Assembly (NCBI GenBank): GCA_003013855.2
Contig: PVNU02000868.1
Coordinates: 4,458,501 to 4,522,500 of the forward strand
Origin: Liriodendron chinense
Lineage: Eukaryota; Streptophyta; Magnoliopsida; Magnoliales; Magnoliaceae
Direction: 5' to 3'
DNA length: 64,000 nucleotides
How positions within the stretch are numbered: position 1 is the stretch's first letter; every line of letters starts with the position of its first letter. The translations under genes were made by a program, and so were the position numbers. The notes under the pieces were generated by a model. The model saw only the letters and a program-made list of their open reading frames with translations, had not been told where the DNA came from and did no database searches. This document shows positions 52,233-63,962 of the stretch, piece by piece.

Positions 52233-53110
52233 TTCTGACCCGGTCATTCATGGATCATGGTCTGAAATCATTGCTTGCCTTTGCATCTGTGCCAGTTGAT
52301 CGTTTGGAAACCGATCACTCGCACATACCGCGGGAGTTTGGAGAAAACGTTGCGATTGTCCCTGCAGTTTGCTGCAACCTGGGTACCCAATCGCAACCCT
52401 TCCATTCCCGACCGGTACTAACATCGGAAAGGTACAGCAGAGCCTCTGCGTCGACAGTCTTACGAGGTTACTGACCCTGTGATTGATTGTATGTTTGATG
52501 TTTTCCCAGATCACTCCAGGAGTACTTGTTTCGCTTGACTGTCAAAGTGGTTAGACGCCCTGCGTCAGATAGTCTTACGGGATTCTACTACGCCGACTTG
52601 GACTCAGTCAAGGTACTTCAGGCATCCACGCCTAGGTATGTGCGGGTGGGCTTTTTCCACCCGATCCGCTGGTTTCGATGCTTAGTTTGCAATTCATTCT
52701 TTCCTTGATTGTGGTCTGGAATCTTTGTTGTCCTTTGTATCTGAGTCAGTTGATTGTCTGGAAATTGATAACTCGCACATACCGCGAGAGTTTGGAGAAA
52801 ACGTTGCGATTGTCCCTGCAGTTTGCTGCAACATGGGTACCCAATCGCAACCCTTCCATTCCTGATCGGTACTAACATCGGAAAGGTACAGCAGAGCCTC
52901 TGCGTCCGTAGTCTTACGAGGTTGCTGAACCTAAGACTGATTGTGTGATGTTTGATGTTTTCCCAGATCACTCCAGGAGTACTTGTTTCGCTTGACTGTC
53001 AAAGTGGTTAGACGCCCTGCGTCAGATAGTCTTACGGGATTCTACTACGCCGACTTGGACTCAGTCAAGGTACTTCAGGCATCCACGCCTAGGTATATGC
53101 GGGTGAATTC
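52233..53110. repeat. ~450-bp tandem duplication next to 3' LTR (element 3)
   Basis: Two direct copies (about 52230-52680 and 52690-53110), homologous to the duplication at 10500-11400 in element 2. Non-coding. Confidence 0.8.
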
Positions 53111-54475
53111 TTTCCACCCAATCTGCTGATTTTGATACTTGGGTTACAATTCATCGTTTCCACCTGTTCAAATGGTTTCTGTGACCGAGCCTTTTGGCTT
53201 TCATCTTTTTATATCTTGGCATGTGGTACGACCGCACTGACACTGGAGTTCAGTTCGACCGCACTTTGAGTGCATTGGATCCGATGGTCTCCGGGGAAAC
53301 CGTGAGACATCGGATCTTATTTGATTTTTGCGTCGGCTCCTACCCAGAGATATGGAAGATCTCCTGGTGTTTTGGAGGCAGAACGCTCTACTGGAAAATA
53401 TTTTTGGGTTTTTGAAAAGATACCCACTCTGGGGAGTGATACTCCGTGGGGTTTTTATTTGCGAATAGAAATATTTTTTTGTCTTTTTGAAATGAAAATC
53501 TGGTTTGCATGTGCCTCCACTAGGGATGCCTGTGGGGTCTTTGGCTAACCGGCTTTTATTTTGAAAGCAGGTAAACATGATGATTGATGCAATGGATGCT
53601 GATGCATGGAGATGCATGATGAATGCATGGCTTGGCTCATTCTCTTTCAGTTTGATGATTTTGGTTTTGCTGGAGATGTAGAGAATTTTGAGCTTATTGC
53701 TTACAGGGTTGTACTCCCTTGGGGATTTTTCTTTTTGATACGGAGGTTTGGACAGCGGGTTGGTCAAGATCCCGACCCGTGGTCGATCAGGTCCATCGTC
53801 CCAAGGATGTTGTTTCTTTGCGAATGAGAATGTACGAGGATATCATTTGACTTCAAGATGTTCTTCTGGGCATACATGTGATTGAGATGGTGTTTGGTTG
53901 CCCGTTTTGGTCAAGATTCCAATTTGCGGGCGATTGGATCCGTCATCCCATACTGTGAAGTGAGCGGAGTTCAAGACTCCTGAATTGTAGTGCTGGGGAT
54001 ACTGATTTTTGTGATTTTTTGTAAATATGTGGTCCAAGTTTCAACTGAGTGGTCAAGATAGAGATCGGTTATTGAAAATACAGGAAATATTTTTTGTGAT
54101 TTTCGAAATATTTTCTGATGAAAGCAAGAGAAATATTTTTGTGATTTTTTGACAATATTTCGATTGAAAGTAAGGGAAATATTTTTGTGATTTTTTGACA
54201 ATATCTTGATTGAAAGCAAGGGAGATATTTTTGTGATTTTTTGCAAATTTTTGATTTGAAAGCAAGGGAAATATTTTTTGTGATTTTTGACAATACTTTG
54301 ATTTGAAAGCAAGGGAAATATTTTTTGTGATTTTTTGACAATATCTTGATTGAAAGCAAGGGAAATATTTTTTGTGATTTTTTGACAATATCTTGATTGA
54401 AAGCAAGGGAGATATTTTTGTGATTTTTTGAAGAGGTGATTTTGCAATGTTTTTGTATTTTGTGATTTTTCTGAA
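53111..54475. other. non-coding 3' region of element 3 with a ~60-bp repeat array
   Basis: 54060-54440 holds about seven units of GAAAGCAAGGGAAATATTTT + TGTGATTTTTTGACAATATC. It is more regular than in element 2, which has three to four units. No gene supported. Confidence 0.75.
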
Positions 54476-54808
54476 ATGCAGGGAAAACTGTGGAATTTTC
54501 ATCCACTTCCAGCTTCTACTGCTAGTAAGGCACCCAATCCATTTTACGTCAGCGAGCAAGACGAGTCTCACACAGTTAAGTGCCGTAGTTTTACATCTTC
54601 GGATGATGGGATTTTGAGGGTTTTCAGTCAACACACCCACAAAGTTGCCTGTTCCTCATGTGCAATGCACATAGACCATGTATCGTCCGACGGACTCCTT
54701 CGGCCACAAAATGAGCCACATCCTCACATTTCCCTTAGTCAATCCAGTTTGGGGCCTTACGTTGCTCACAATTCCGTGAGGGTGCGCTCCACCTCCCAAC
54801 AGCCTTAA
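54476..54808 (+). CDS. small conserved ORF, 110 aa, antisense (element 3)
   Basis: Counterpart of 12551-12883 in element 2, with the same start, stop and length. It keeps the CSSCAMHIDHVSSDG block, the CxxC pair and the RVRSTSQQP end, with about seven substitutions (for example Val-to-Leu near residue 5 and Trp-to-Leu near residue 47). Codon use and flanks give no independent support. It is transcribed, if at all, from the same strand as the antisense PMD gene and lies upstream of it. No family recognised; hypothetical. Confidence 0.3.
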   Translation: MQGKLWNFHPLPASTASKAPNPFYVSEQDESHTVKCRSFTSSDDGILRVFSQHTHKVACSSCAMHIDHVSSDGLLRPQNEPHPHISLSQSSLGPYVAHNSVRVRSTSQQP

Positions 54809-55009
54809 TCCCCTTCATGAGTTTTAGGAACAGGGAACATCCGTTAGATTCAACAGCGACTTCCAAATCAAGGTTGTCCATCACGGTGCGTTCAACACGA
54901 ACAGGGTTGCAGAGTTCTGCCCGCCTCAGCCCTTACCTGTTTAAAAGATTCCAGACACCCGTACGATCAAGTGTCAGCCATGTCCGGAACAGGTTAGGAA
55001 AGAAAGCCC

Positions 55010-55640
55010 CCGAGAAGTTAATCCCAGTGTAGTTTTAGGTCTTCGGACCACTGGGGATAAATTGGTGGGTTGAAACTGGTGGTGAAAACTTTTTTGTTTT
55101 ATATTGTATATTTTTTTTATTTTGAAAAAATTCCAGACTTCAACTCGAGTAATCGAGATTGACACTGGTTTTTATGGAAAGCTCAGAATTTTTTTTTAGT
55201 ATTTTGGAAATGATCCGGGTCATCAGATCCTGGCTCGAATGGCTGGGATCGATGCCGGTTTTTGTTGAAAGCGAGAAAGGTCCCCCGAGAAACTAATCCC
55301 AGTGTAGTTTAAGGTCTTCGGACCGCAAATATGTACATGCTGAAAATACATTCTTTTTTGTGATTTTTCAAAAATTGTTCCAGGTCATAAAATCTCAATT
55401 TTGAACGGTCAAGATAGACACTGGTTTTTATTGGAAATCTCTCGGGATTTTGATCCCGACGTAGTTTAAGGTCTTCGGACCAGAAACTGTACAAAAGGGG
55501 GGCAAACATTTTTTTTTTTTGAAATGATCCAGATCATCAGATCTTGGCCTGAAAGGCTGGGATCGATGCTGGTTTTTAAAAATCTCTCGGGACGTTGATC
55601 CCGACGTAGTTTAAGGTCTTCGGACCCAGTTGATCGGGTT
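55010..55640. repeat. ~153-bp tandem repeat array, four units (element 3)
   Basis: GTAGTTTAAGGTCTTCGGACC recurs near 55029, 55303, 55460 and 55610. It is the shorter counterpart of the seven-unit array in element 2. Confidence 0.85.
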
Positions 55641-56354
55641 GGGCATACTTACCTTGCTTTGTTTATCTTCTAACAGGGCTGATTGTGATTTGAGTGGTCC
55701 GAATTGCTTGATTTGGCCCTGTGGGCCCTTTCTAGACTTCAGCTTTGCTTTGAAGCACTTATCCTTGATGTTTTTTGGGGCTAAGAAGGCTTTTCATAGC
55801 GGATGATGACTTGAACGGCTCAGATTGCTCTTTTCGGCCTTGTGGGCCCTCTTGATGATCAGATCTTGGACTCTGGCCCTCTTTCTTAATGATCAAACCC
55901 TTGATCTTGCTATTTGGTGACTCATGCGAGCTTTCCCATGGTTTGGATCCTGATGATCTAGCCCTTGAATGGCTCGGATTGCTTGTGGGTCCCTCTTGAT
56001 CAACTTTCCTTCTCTTTGACCCGATTAGGCATGTTCTGGCCGCATTGCTTCGTGATTGGACCGGTGGGGTACCTTTTATATGATCTTGATCAGCCTCAAT
56101 CAAGATCTGGAGTGGACCGGAGCCTTGGGCGGCCCACGGGGTGCCATCTGCTGACGTGGACTGTCAGCCTCACCTACCAAGAACCCTGGAGCCAATCCCG
56201 CGGAGAGAGAGGGAGCGCGTCCGTACGGGCGGCCCAGAGCAGGCCGCCCAAGGCTCGCCTCTTGAGCGGCCTGGGCTGGCTCGGGTTTGGACATTCCCTG
56301 TTGTCTGCTACCCTTGTCCCCACCTGCTTTGTACTCTCTGGTTCGATTGCAGCC

Positions 56355-56936
56355 ATGAATCTCTCTGTCTCCTCTTTCCTCATCATCTTGTCCTCATCTT
56401 GCTTTATCCCTTCTTGGGCCATGGATGGTGGAGATTTAGGGGTTGTGGGGGCTGTCCATGGTGGGTCCCACATTCCAGATTTTCTTTTGAGCTTTGATGG
56501 AGAGGAGATGCCTTTAGTGGATGGGGTAGATGGGGCTTTAAGAGGGAGCATTGATGGAAGCTCAAGCTTGGTGGTTGATGGAGCTTTTAATGACTCCATT
56601 AATGGTGGGATGGCTGGAATTTCAGATTTGGATGGGTCTTTGGATGATGGAATTTTGGATGGTATGGATGAGATGGGGAGATGGGACATAGGTGAGGCTA
56701 TGCATCCCTTGAATGTGGGCTACCTGGATGATGTGATCGATGGTGATGATGGGGTCATGATGCACATTGATGGGCTGATCTTAGATTTCCTTCTGGTACC
56801 TGTGAGGAGAGAAAGCACTTTAGCAAAAATGTTGAAGTTTCAAAGTAGGAAGAGAGATACTTACCTTCTGGGAGGAATGATCGGGAGACGTTTGTACGAG
56901 GCACTCCGTGAGCTGGCTGGGGGATGTTTATTTTGA
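56355..56936 (+). pseudogene. truncated antisense gene, PMD lost (element 3)
   Basis: Starts with MNLSVSSFLIILSSSC, the same signal-peptide-like segment as in element 2, then the Asp/Gly/Met-rich region (GGDLGVVGAVHGGSH, DEMGRWDIGEAMHPLN). After about residue 145 the similarity to the element 2 gene ends. A different tail follows (a Leu/Arg-rich stretch ending RELAGGCLF) to TGA at 56936. The plant mobile domain and the coiled coil are deleted. The hydrophobic N-terminus and acidic region are therefore the shared part of the two copies. Confidence 0.6.
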
Positions 56937-57320
56937 AAGCCCTGTAAGATTTTTTTTCTTTTTGCATATATATGAATAAGGAAAAATGATTTTTTTTTTA
57001 AAATATGTGTATGCAAATCATGCATGAAATGAAAATTTGTGCCAAGTACTTGTCTGTCTATGCGTGATTCGGATTTGTGCTTTTAGATGTAGGAAACAGA
57101 ATATTTGACTCAGCCTGATGTCATACTCGATTTTCTTAATTATTCACCAAGAGTCCTGGTCCCCTTAAGATAGTGCGCAATGGTATCCTGTCCCTAGAAT
57201 TTGGGCAGATCTTGAAAGAATTCTCAACTCATAGCCGCCATCCTTGCTTCCATTGAATCTTCATGTCGCTTGGATCTCTCATGTACCTGTTTTTTTTTTC
57301 TTTTCTTTTCTTAGCCATTA

Positions 57321-57557
57321 TTACCCGCAACGCCCTTTCGGGTTTTCGCTGCGTCCGGCTTGCCCGTCATTGTTGCCCGTGGCGCCCTTTCGGGTTTTCA
57401 CCACGTCCCGGGTATTTGATCTTGCCTGCCCCTTGGCAGCTATGCTGTTTTTACCCTTGGCGCCCTTTCGGGTTTTCACCAAGTCCGTTGTGTGCCCACT
57501 ATTTTTACTCGGAGCGCCCTTTCGGGTTTTCACTCCGCCCTCTTTGTTTAGGCACAC
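57321..57557 (-). CDS. basic repeat ORF, VKTRKGAxGKN-type (element 3)
   Basis: Counterpart of 17858-18274. MCLNKEGGVKTRKGAPSKN opens it, and three further KTRKGA-type units follow at the same spacing; a frame change affects the last unit. Shared between the copies although pol between them was lost. Function unknown; possibly a DNA-level repeat. Confidence 0.3.
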   Translation of the reverse strand: MCLNKEGGVKTRKGAPSKNSGHTTDLVKTRKGAKGKNSIAAKGQARSNTRDVVKTRKGATGNNDGQAGRSENPKGRCG

Positions 57558-57999
57558 ATCTCTTCTCTTTTTTTTTTTTTTTTTTTTTTTGGATAACTGC
57601 GGCGACCAGAGGTTAGGAATCCGTCGTTGCCGGCCGATGGTAACCTTTTGGCCCTTATCCTAAGTTATAATGGCAGAGCTGTCGGTCTTAGCTACAGACC
57701 ATTCTGAGGTGGATGGATGGATAGATGTGTTTCTTTTGGGTCGATTTTTTTTTTCTCTTTCTTTCTTTCTTTCTTCTTCTTCTTCTTCTTCTTCTTCTTT
57801 TTTTTGGGTTGTGTGCCCCTTCTTTTTTTTTAACCCCCCCCTTTTTTTTGCTCTATTCTTTTTTTTTTCTTTTTTTTTTGGCTTTTAAACCCTTTATTTG
57901 GAACACTTATTGGTGGACGGGAATGGATTCTCAGAGGTCTAAGCCTTGACCTCTTGACTTCAGCTCTACTAATGTTACTCTTGATAAGGTTAGATTGGC

Positions 58000-58985
58000 T
58001 TACCTGTGAGAGATTTTCACGTTATTGGCGTTGATTAGCTCAGGAAGATCCACCCCTCTCATGTTGGTGAGCCTGAGGGCGCTTCTTGGAAGAACTTTTC
58101 TGATCCTTGGGCCTTGTCCCTTTGAGTTTGATAGATGCGGCAGTGCTTGTCGTAAACCCGATATGACTTTTCTTTCTTCGGCTTCATTCTTCATCAGCAC
58201 TCATGGTGACATGATTTTGACTCGAACTCGTAGGTCTGTCTTCTGATTTTAAGCTTCCTCCATCCTTAGATTTCGAAGGACGTCCCATTGCCAATGTTGA
58301 TAGCATGTGGGAACCCTTAACAATTGACGATGTCATTCTTCATGAGAATTATTGCGCGAGATCAGAATGTTACCTCCTTCCTTTTTATGAAGTAATCAAT
58401 TGTTAGATGATGCCGAGTTGATCTTTCCATTGATGTAGATACCTCGTACAGGGAATAGCTGGAGCATTGTCAGGTTGAAGTGCACACATGGATTTGATGT
58501 GCATGCTGCTGACACTTGAAGTATTTGCTGACAAATTGGCAACAATCTTGTCTTCATTGAGCTGCGAGATTTCTCTGATCATTCATTTGGTCGCATACTC
58601 CAGTATGGAATGTAAGCATAGTCTTGGCAGCATCTCCTTGATAGGCTTGATGAGTTTTTGATCGAGTCTGGATAAGTCTTCATAGGACGCAAGATTGGGA
58701 AGTCATGACTTCAAAAATTCGATCATTCTCTGCTTATTTTTCAGGGACAAGGATTCTCAATGCACACTTCCTTATGGGTCTCAGGAGATCCTCGGTTTAT
58801 AATTTTGAAAATTTTTGAGATGACATCGGCTTTTGGGTCGAACTTTCGAGGAGACCCTCTAAGTTTGGGAGTCAACTCATCATTTTCCTCATCATTTGGC
58901 TTTGTCCAGACCCTTGAGTTTGAAGTCCAACTCTAGATCGAAATCTTATGAATCAGCTTCGTACCCAAGTGCTTTGACAGACAGA
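58000..58985 (-). pseudogene. pol: pol remnants: integrase C-terminus and pol exon start (element 3)
   Basis: The left part (58000-58200) encodes IRKVLPRSALRLTNMRGVDL and a LPELINANNVKISHR end, the integrase terminus. The right part (58880-58985) matches the acidic start of the pol exon (YDFDLELDFKLKGLDKA-like, in broken frames) just after an acceptor-like AAAG. Everything between is short and scrambled, so RT, both RNase H domains and the integrase core are missing. This is the clearest sign of internal deletion. Confidence 0.75.
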
Positions 58986-59433
58986 CTTGACACTTTATTG
59001 AAAAAGATTTTTTTTTTTAAAGATTTTCTGGTTTTTTGGAATTTTGTGAATATCTGGATTTTTTTTGAACTTTTGGATTGTGAAAATTTGATTTTTTTTT
59101 TTTTTTTGAAATATTGAAATATTTGGTGTTTTTGGGTTTTTGAATCTTCTGATTTTTTTTTTGTTGAAATTTTTCATAAAAAAACCCGAGCAAGACGGCG
59201 ATGTGAACCAGGTGTCGCCTGATTCGGCTCAGGGAGCCGAGCACTGTCGACTTTTATTGTGCCGTCATGGGGACTACAAACCTGTTACTGCCCTGCACTC
59301 CTTCCCCTCAGGAGGCAGGGCCAAAAGGATCAGTAGGCCAAACCTCATTGATGCACCCAAACGTCATGGCAGATCTGAAATTGGGCTCTGAGTCGGTGTC
59401 GGATGCGATTTCTCCTGGTTCGTCCCCGATGAA
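58986..59433. other. T-rich spacer corresponding to the pro-RT intron region (element 3)
   Basis: Poly-T-rich low complexity (59005-59165), then GC-richer sequence related to the intron region of element 2 (22212-22566). No coding claim. Confidence 0.5.
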
Positions 59434-61560
59434 TTACAGCTCTTCAGGTTCATCCGACTGAGGTCGGACCAGGACGGTAGTCCAGTCGATCGGGGGAAAT
59501 TTCTGCCCCTTGCTTGAGTCTTCTTTGGGCAACTCTATCAGATTCAATCTGTTCGCTTGATCATCGAAGGTGGAATTTAGCCCATCATTAGGGTAGATAG
59601 TCCCTGCATTGATGAACTGGATTGGTGTGTAAATGCAGGGATTGCCTTCTTCTTGACGACCTCGTCTTCTTTTGATACTTCTATGCTTTGGTTTCTGAAT
59701 CAGCGTAGGCTGATATCGTAGTCCTCTCCTATCCATATCTTCTTGAACCTCCATGGTTCGGGTCGAGTCTTGATATTCGAGCTGATAGTAGAAGATTTGA
59801 CGCTTGGCAGGGAGGAAGACATAGTTCGATCCGATGGGACATGCGCGAGGGAAGTAATTTGCATTGTGATGGTATGAGATCTCCCCATTAGAGTGTTGTA
59901 CGTCCATGGCTGGGATGGTAGGCTCTCGGAGGTTGGAAGCTTCTACCTTGGGAAATTGTCCGGGATCGGTAATGATGGTGATCGCCCTATCTCCAAAGAT
60001 GTGCTTGACCCTTTGATGAAGATTTGAAGAGATGGCACCGATTCTGTGAAACCAGGTCCGATCAGAAAGGAGATGGAATGAAGCTGAGATGTCCAAGACC
60101 TGGAGAGTGATGGTTGATGTTTTTGGATCGATCAGAACCTGGACATCAATCTCCCCTTCGACCTCCTCGATAGTGGCCACATAATTGAAGCTGGGCCCTA
60201 ATTCTGCTAGGGCATGTGGCATGCTGTCCGAGGAAGGGTCTTCTTCTTGGAGGACGATGGCTGAAGTAGAAGCCGAATAGACAGGTGCGGTGGGCAAGTT
60301 GTGCCCTTGGTTGTTTGCTTGAGAAACGGGCAGGCTTTGCCCCTGGTAAGCTGGAGTGGGCAAAATGTGCCCCTGACTGACTATTGCTGAGATGGGCAGG
60401 TTGTGCCCCTGGTTTGCTGATGCTGCGTTAGGGAGATTGTCCCCTTGGTTGATTGAGATGGGCTGAATGTGCCCATGGTTAGAAATGGGTGCGAAGATTG
60501 AATCGACTGAAGGTGCCCCTTGCATGATGATGGGCTCTGGGATCGAAATAGTTGAGGGTGCCCCTTGCAGGATGAGAGGTTCGAACTCTGAACTAGAGTC
60601 GATGGCCCGGATAAACTGGAGAGGAAGCTCTTCTTGGTTGATGAAAGCTGGATAGGCAGGAGGTGCCCCTTGCATTACAGAGACTGGATCAACTGGAGAT
60701 GCCCCTTGCAGGATGAGGGGTTCTGAAACTGGACTAGTTAGGGGTGCCCCTTGCCAACCTTGATTAGGGAACTGTGAGTTCCATCTTGACTGTTGCTGTT
60801 GCTGCGGTTGTCCATGCTGAGGGAGGAATAGTGCACCTTCGGTAGAGGCGACAAGATCATCCTCTTCCATTGGATGGGAGATGGGAACACTATCATTATC
60901 GCTCTCGTATCCGGTAGGCTCACCTTCCACTATCGGTTGTACTGGAGAGGCCTGCTGAGGCCACCAAGGGGAGATCATCCCAGCCCTTATTCCGGCTTCG
61001 ACTTGTTCTCCGGCGCGGATGAGTTGGTTGAAGTTCGCATATGGATGTGAGACAAGGTATCCAGAGATACTTGGATTTGCCGAGTGGACGATCATGGAGA
61101 TTTGCTCCTCCTCGTCGATGGGAGTCTTCATTCTAGCGGCCATGGCCCGCCACCGTCCAACGTAAGCTGACAATGTTTCATCGCTTCTTTGCCTGAGAGC
61201 TGCGAGGTCTGCTCTCCTGGGTGCCATGTTAAGATTGTATGCGAACCTGTTGACGAAAGCATGGGAGAGCTGCTCCCAAGTCCTGATGCGATGATAGTCC
61301 AATGATGTGTACCAATCCATGGCATCGTCTTTCAGAGATTTTTGAAACAAGCGGATGAGTGCTCCATCATTGCCCGCCACAGCATTAAGCTCTCCACAGA
61401 AAGCTCGTAAGTGGTCTACAGGACACCCTGTCCCATCATATCTTTTAAATTTTGGTACCTGGAAGCCTTGAGGTACCATTGCATCGGGAAATGGACAAAG
61501 GTCCCTGAACTTAGTGGATGGAAGATCCACCCCTTGCTGCTTCTGCAACTTTCTCTTCAT
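59434..61560 (-). CDS. gag: Gag-protease-remnant polyprotein, 708-codon open frame (element 3)
   Basis: Open without interruption. From its start: FQVPKFKRYDGTGCPVDHLR, FQKSLKDDAMDWYTSLDYHR, FVNRFAYNLNMAPRRADLAA and DETLSAYVGRWRAMAARM (retrotransposon Gag domain, about residues 30-200); a Gln-rich stretch; many QGAP motifs; six QGHNLP-type repeats (DNA at about 60290-60480); then only the second half of the protease fold (LDISASFHLLSDRTWFH). The zinc knuckle and the DNGS active site are missing, so this fused protein cannot be a protease. It ends at the TGA 59459-59461-proximal region, with the last stop at 59434. The apparent Met lies inside Gag; the true start is upstream (62201), behind a TGA and a frameshift. 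Confidence 0.75.
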   Translation of the reverse strand: MKRKLQKQQGVDLPSTKFRDLCPFPDAMVPQGFQVPKFKRYDGTGCPVDHLRAFCGELNAVAGNDGALIRLFQKSLKDDAMDWYTSLDYHRIRTWEQLSHAFVNRFAYNLNMAPRRADLAALRQRSDETLSAYVGRWRAMAARMKTPIDEEEQISMIVHSANPSISGYLVSHPYANFNQLIRAGEQVEAGIRAGMISPWWPQQASPVQPIVEGEPTGYESDNDSVPISHPMEEDDLVASTEGALFLPQHGQPQQQQQSRWNSQFPNQGWQGAPLTSPVSEPLILQGASPVDPVSVMQGAPPAYPAFINQEELPLQFIRAIDSSSEFEPLILQGAPSTISIPEPIIMQGAPSVDSIFAPISNHGHIQPISINQGDNLPNAASANQGHNLPISAIVSQGHILPTPAYQGQSLPVSQANNQGHNLPTAPVYSASTSAIVLQEEDPSSDSMPHALAELGPSFNYVATIEEVEGEIDVQVLIDPKTSTITLQVLDISASFHLLSDRTWFHRIGAISSNLHQRVKHIFGDRAITIITDPGQFPKVEASNLREPTIPAMDVQHSNGEISYHHNANYFPRACPIGSNYVFLPAKRQIFYYQLEYQDSTRTMEVQEDMDRRGLRYQPTLIQKPKHRSIKRRRGRQEEGNPCIYTPIQFINAGTIYPNDGLNSTFDDQANRLNLIELPKEDSSKGQKFPPIDWTTVLVRPQSDEPEEL

Positions 61561-62201
61561 CTCTCACATCTGCTCTCGGAGTTGCTCTATTTTGGAGGGA
61601 CCAGATGAAGGAGATCTTGTCCCTTGCCAGGATTGAGATGGCCCCCTTTCATAATAATTGGTGTCATTGATGCTCCTAAAATTCCTGCTTGAAGAAGGTT
61701 GGGCCTGGTAATTACTCCCATTGTAGGGACTTTGTTGGACTGGAGCTGAGAAGAGAGACTGCGAAGAAATCCCAGTCACAGGAGAATATTGAAATTGGTT
61801 GGAATTCCCATTGGGGAGAGATTGTTGGAATTGACTGGGATTCTGGGTTGTGGGATGTGACTGAAAATGGCTCTTGTTTGCAGGAGGATGCTGGAAGTAA
61901 TGCCCTGAGGTCGAGAGTTGTCCTGATTGAGGACCTTCATTAGGAGGGTATCGAAAGTCCTGCGCCACCCCTGATAGTTGTGGTTGAGATGAACTGGAGG
62001 CTGAAGAGATGCTTGTTGTGGTTGTTGAACTGGACTAGCTTGATTGCTGGCTGCTGAAGCCTGGGCTTGTGTGAATCGGAGAAGCATTTCTTGCATGGCC
62101 TTCATGCTTTGTTGTAGCTCTTGGATGCCAGGAATTGACATGGATTCACTCGAGTTTAACAGTGGAGAGGAAGCCTCAGGTATAGGGAATGGGAGAGCCA
62201 T
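61561..62201 (-). pseudogene. gag: Gag N-terminal region, one frameshift and one stop (element 3)
   Basis: MALPFPIPEASSPLLNSSES starts at 62201, with the conserved helix IQELQQSMKAMQEMLLRF. The frame changes between about 61970 and 61780, and a TGA separates it from the main Gag frame (61968-61564 and 61560-59434 are in the same frame). Fewer breaks than in element 2. Confidence 0.7.
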
Positions 62202-62411
62202 GTCGATTTTGTATTGGATGTGGCAGGGTGATTTAGTTTGGAGGAGTAATGGTGGGAAGTATGCACTACTTTTTTTGGGTTTTAGGATTTTTTTATTTTT
62301 TTTGTTTTGGGTAGAATGCTATGCAGATGAGATTGTATGAGGATTAATGACTTTCAAGTACGAGAAGGATTCTGTTTTTCAAGTTGGATCACGACTAGTG
62401 GGACTAGCTCA

Positions 62412-62429
62412 TCCCCAGCAGAGTCGCCA
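62412..62429 (-). other. primer binding site, tRNA-Arg type (element 3)
   Basis: Minus strand TGGCGACTCTGCTGGGGA, three bases from the LTR. It differs from element 2's site by one base (C/T). Confidence 0.8.
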
Positions 62430-62432
62430 TTC

Positions 62433-63957
62433 TGTGGACCCTCGCCGATTTTCCGCGCTCCCACACGACGTTCTTCTCCCTTCCCCTTTCCTTTCGGAAA
62501 AGAAGGAGATGAGGATGCGTGAGTGCGAAATCGCCGTTTGTGCCACTGGCTTGCCTCGTTCTCGAGGGCTTCGTTTGGTTGTCGTGTTAAGCTGGATGTG
62601 TTTGAGTGAGTTTATATGAGACCAGAGTCGCCACTAGCCAATTACTTCGAATCTACAGTCGGCTAGACCCTGTAGAAACGTTAGAGAAGGGAATCCGAAG
62701 ATTCCTTCCTCTAAAATGACTCCTGTTGATCTGCGGTCAGAGATTCAAGGTAAGGGATCACGGTTACAGGGTGGGAAGAGGTTAAGCACCCCACACACTG
62801 CCCGTACCGAAGTACGGTCTCTACTTCACAGAATCGATCGAATACTTGAAAGTCTAGTTTAATCCTCGTATATTCTCATGGATGACATGATGCATGAATG
62901 CGAGTCTGAACAGTAAGAGTTTCTGATGGGCAGGTTCCAACAATGGGAAAGCCCAGAGCGTACGCTCGAACTGACAGGTGCTTTATGCGAGATGATGCAT
63001 GCTGTGTGCTTGAATATTCAAAGTGTTTATAGTGATATGTATGTGAATGCAGGTCTGAACAGTAAGAGTTTCTGATGGGCAGGTTCCAACAACGGGCAAG
63101 CCCAGAGCATACGCTCGAACTGACAGGTGCTTTATGCGAGATGCATGCGGTGTGTTTGAATAATCAAAGTGTTTGCAGTGAAGCAGGGGGGTTGGAAGAA
63201 AAGTAAATGTTGCACTTATGCTAGATGCAAATGAGATGGTGCTGGAAAAGAGTAGCTGGATGGACGGAAGTGTCGCAAGGATTGGCTTTGAGTGGCTGGA
63301 TCAAGACTTGGATGGCTTGGGAGACTTGGACCAGTGGTCAGGCTGGGCTGGACCAGGGCTAGACTCTCCTCACTCGGGCTCTCCTTGGTGGAAAAATGGG
63401 CTAAAGGGGAAAGGGGACTCGGATCGCACTCGGGCTGAATGGGCTTCGAATCGATGATCAAATGAGAAGGGGAGGGGGGTATTTATAGCAGCGGAGAGTG
63501 GCAGCTCTCGTAATTTTGTCCGGGTGGCCTGCCATGGGCCGCCCGTACGGCCGCTCCTCGGTTTCCAGCGAGTACGGCCGCTCCCTCGGGGCTGCTGTTG
63601 GACTCGCTGGTCGACTCAGTGAGTTGACTCAGCGGGTCGACTCGGTGGTTTGACTCGACGGGTTGACTCGGTGTTTTGACTCGACGGGTTGACTCGACGG
63701 GTTGACTCAGCGGGTTAACTCAGCGGGTTGACTCAGCGAGTTTGACTTTTTTAGGATTTTTTGACTGGCCTTTTTTCTGGGGGGTTTTTCAGGGTGATGT
63801 TTAGGACTGGGTTGACTGGGTTCAGGCTTGAACTGGGCTATGGAATGGGGCTGACAAGGATGAGTTTGGCTGAGTTTGGACTTAGGATTTGGGGGTATGG
63901 TCCTCCATTCAACCAGCTATCTCTATCAACATTGTAGCCGAAGGTGGGGTGTCTACA
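62433..63957 (-). repeat. 5' LTR of element 3 (1,525 bp)
   Basis: Complete LTR, followed by GAAAG (63958-63962). TATA box at 63480-63487 and TTGACTC array at about 63600-63750. Nearly identical to 50636-52172. Confidence 0.95.
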
Positions 63958-63962
63958 GAAAG

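Larger units (their letters stand above)
50636..63957 (-). mobile_element. pol-less Ogre-like LTR retrotransposon, 13,322 bp (element 3)
   Basis: Same family and orientation as element 2, bounded by LTRs of 1,537 and 1,525 bp and an exact GAAAG duplication. It keeps the primer binding site, Gag, a protease remnant, polypurine tract, the 3' tandem repeats and a shortened antisense gene. Nearly all of RT, RNase H and integrase is gone; about 1 kb of scrambled pol ends remains (58000-58985). By eye the two LTRs differ by only three substitutions, one 1-bp indel and one 13-bp unit, so insertion was recent. Mobilisation by an autonomous relative's enzymes is the likely explanation. Confidence 0.93.
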
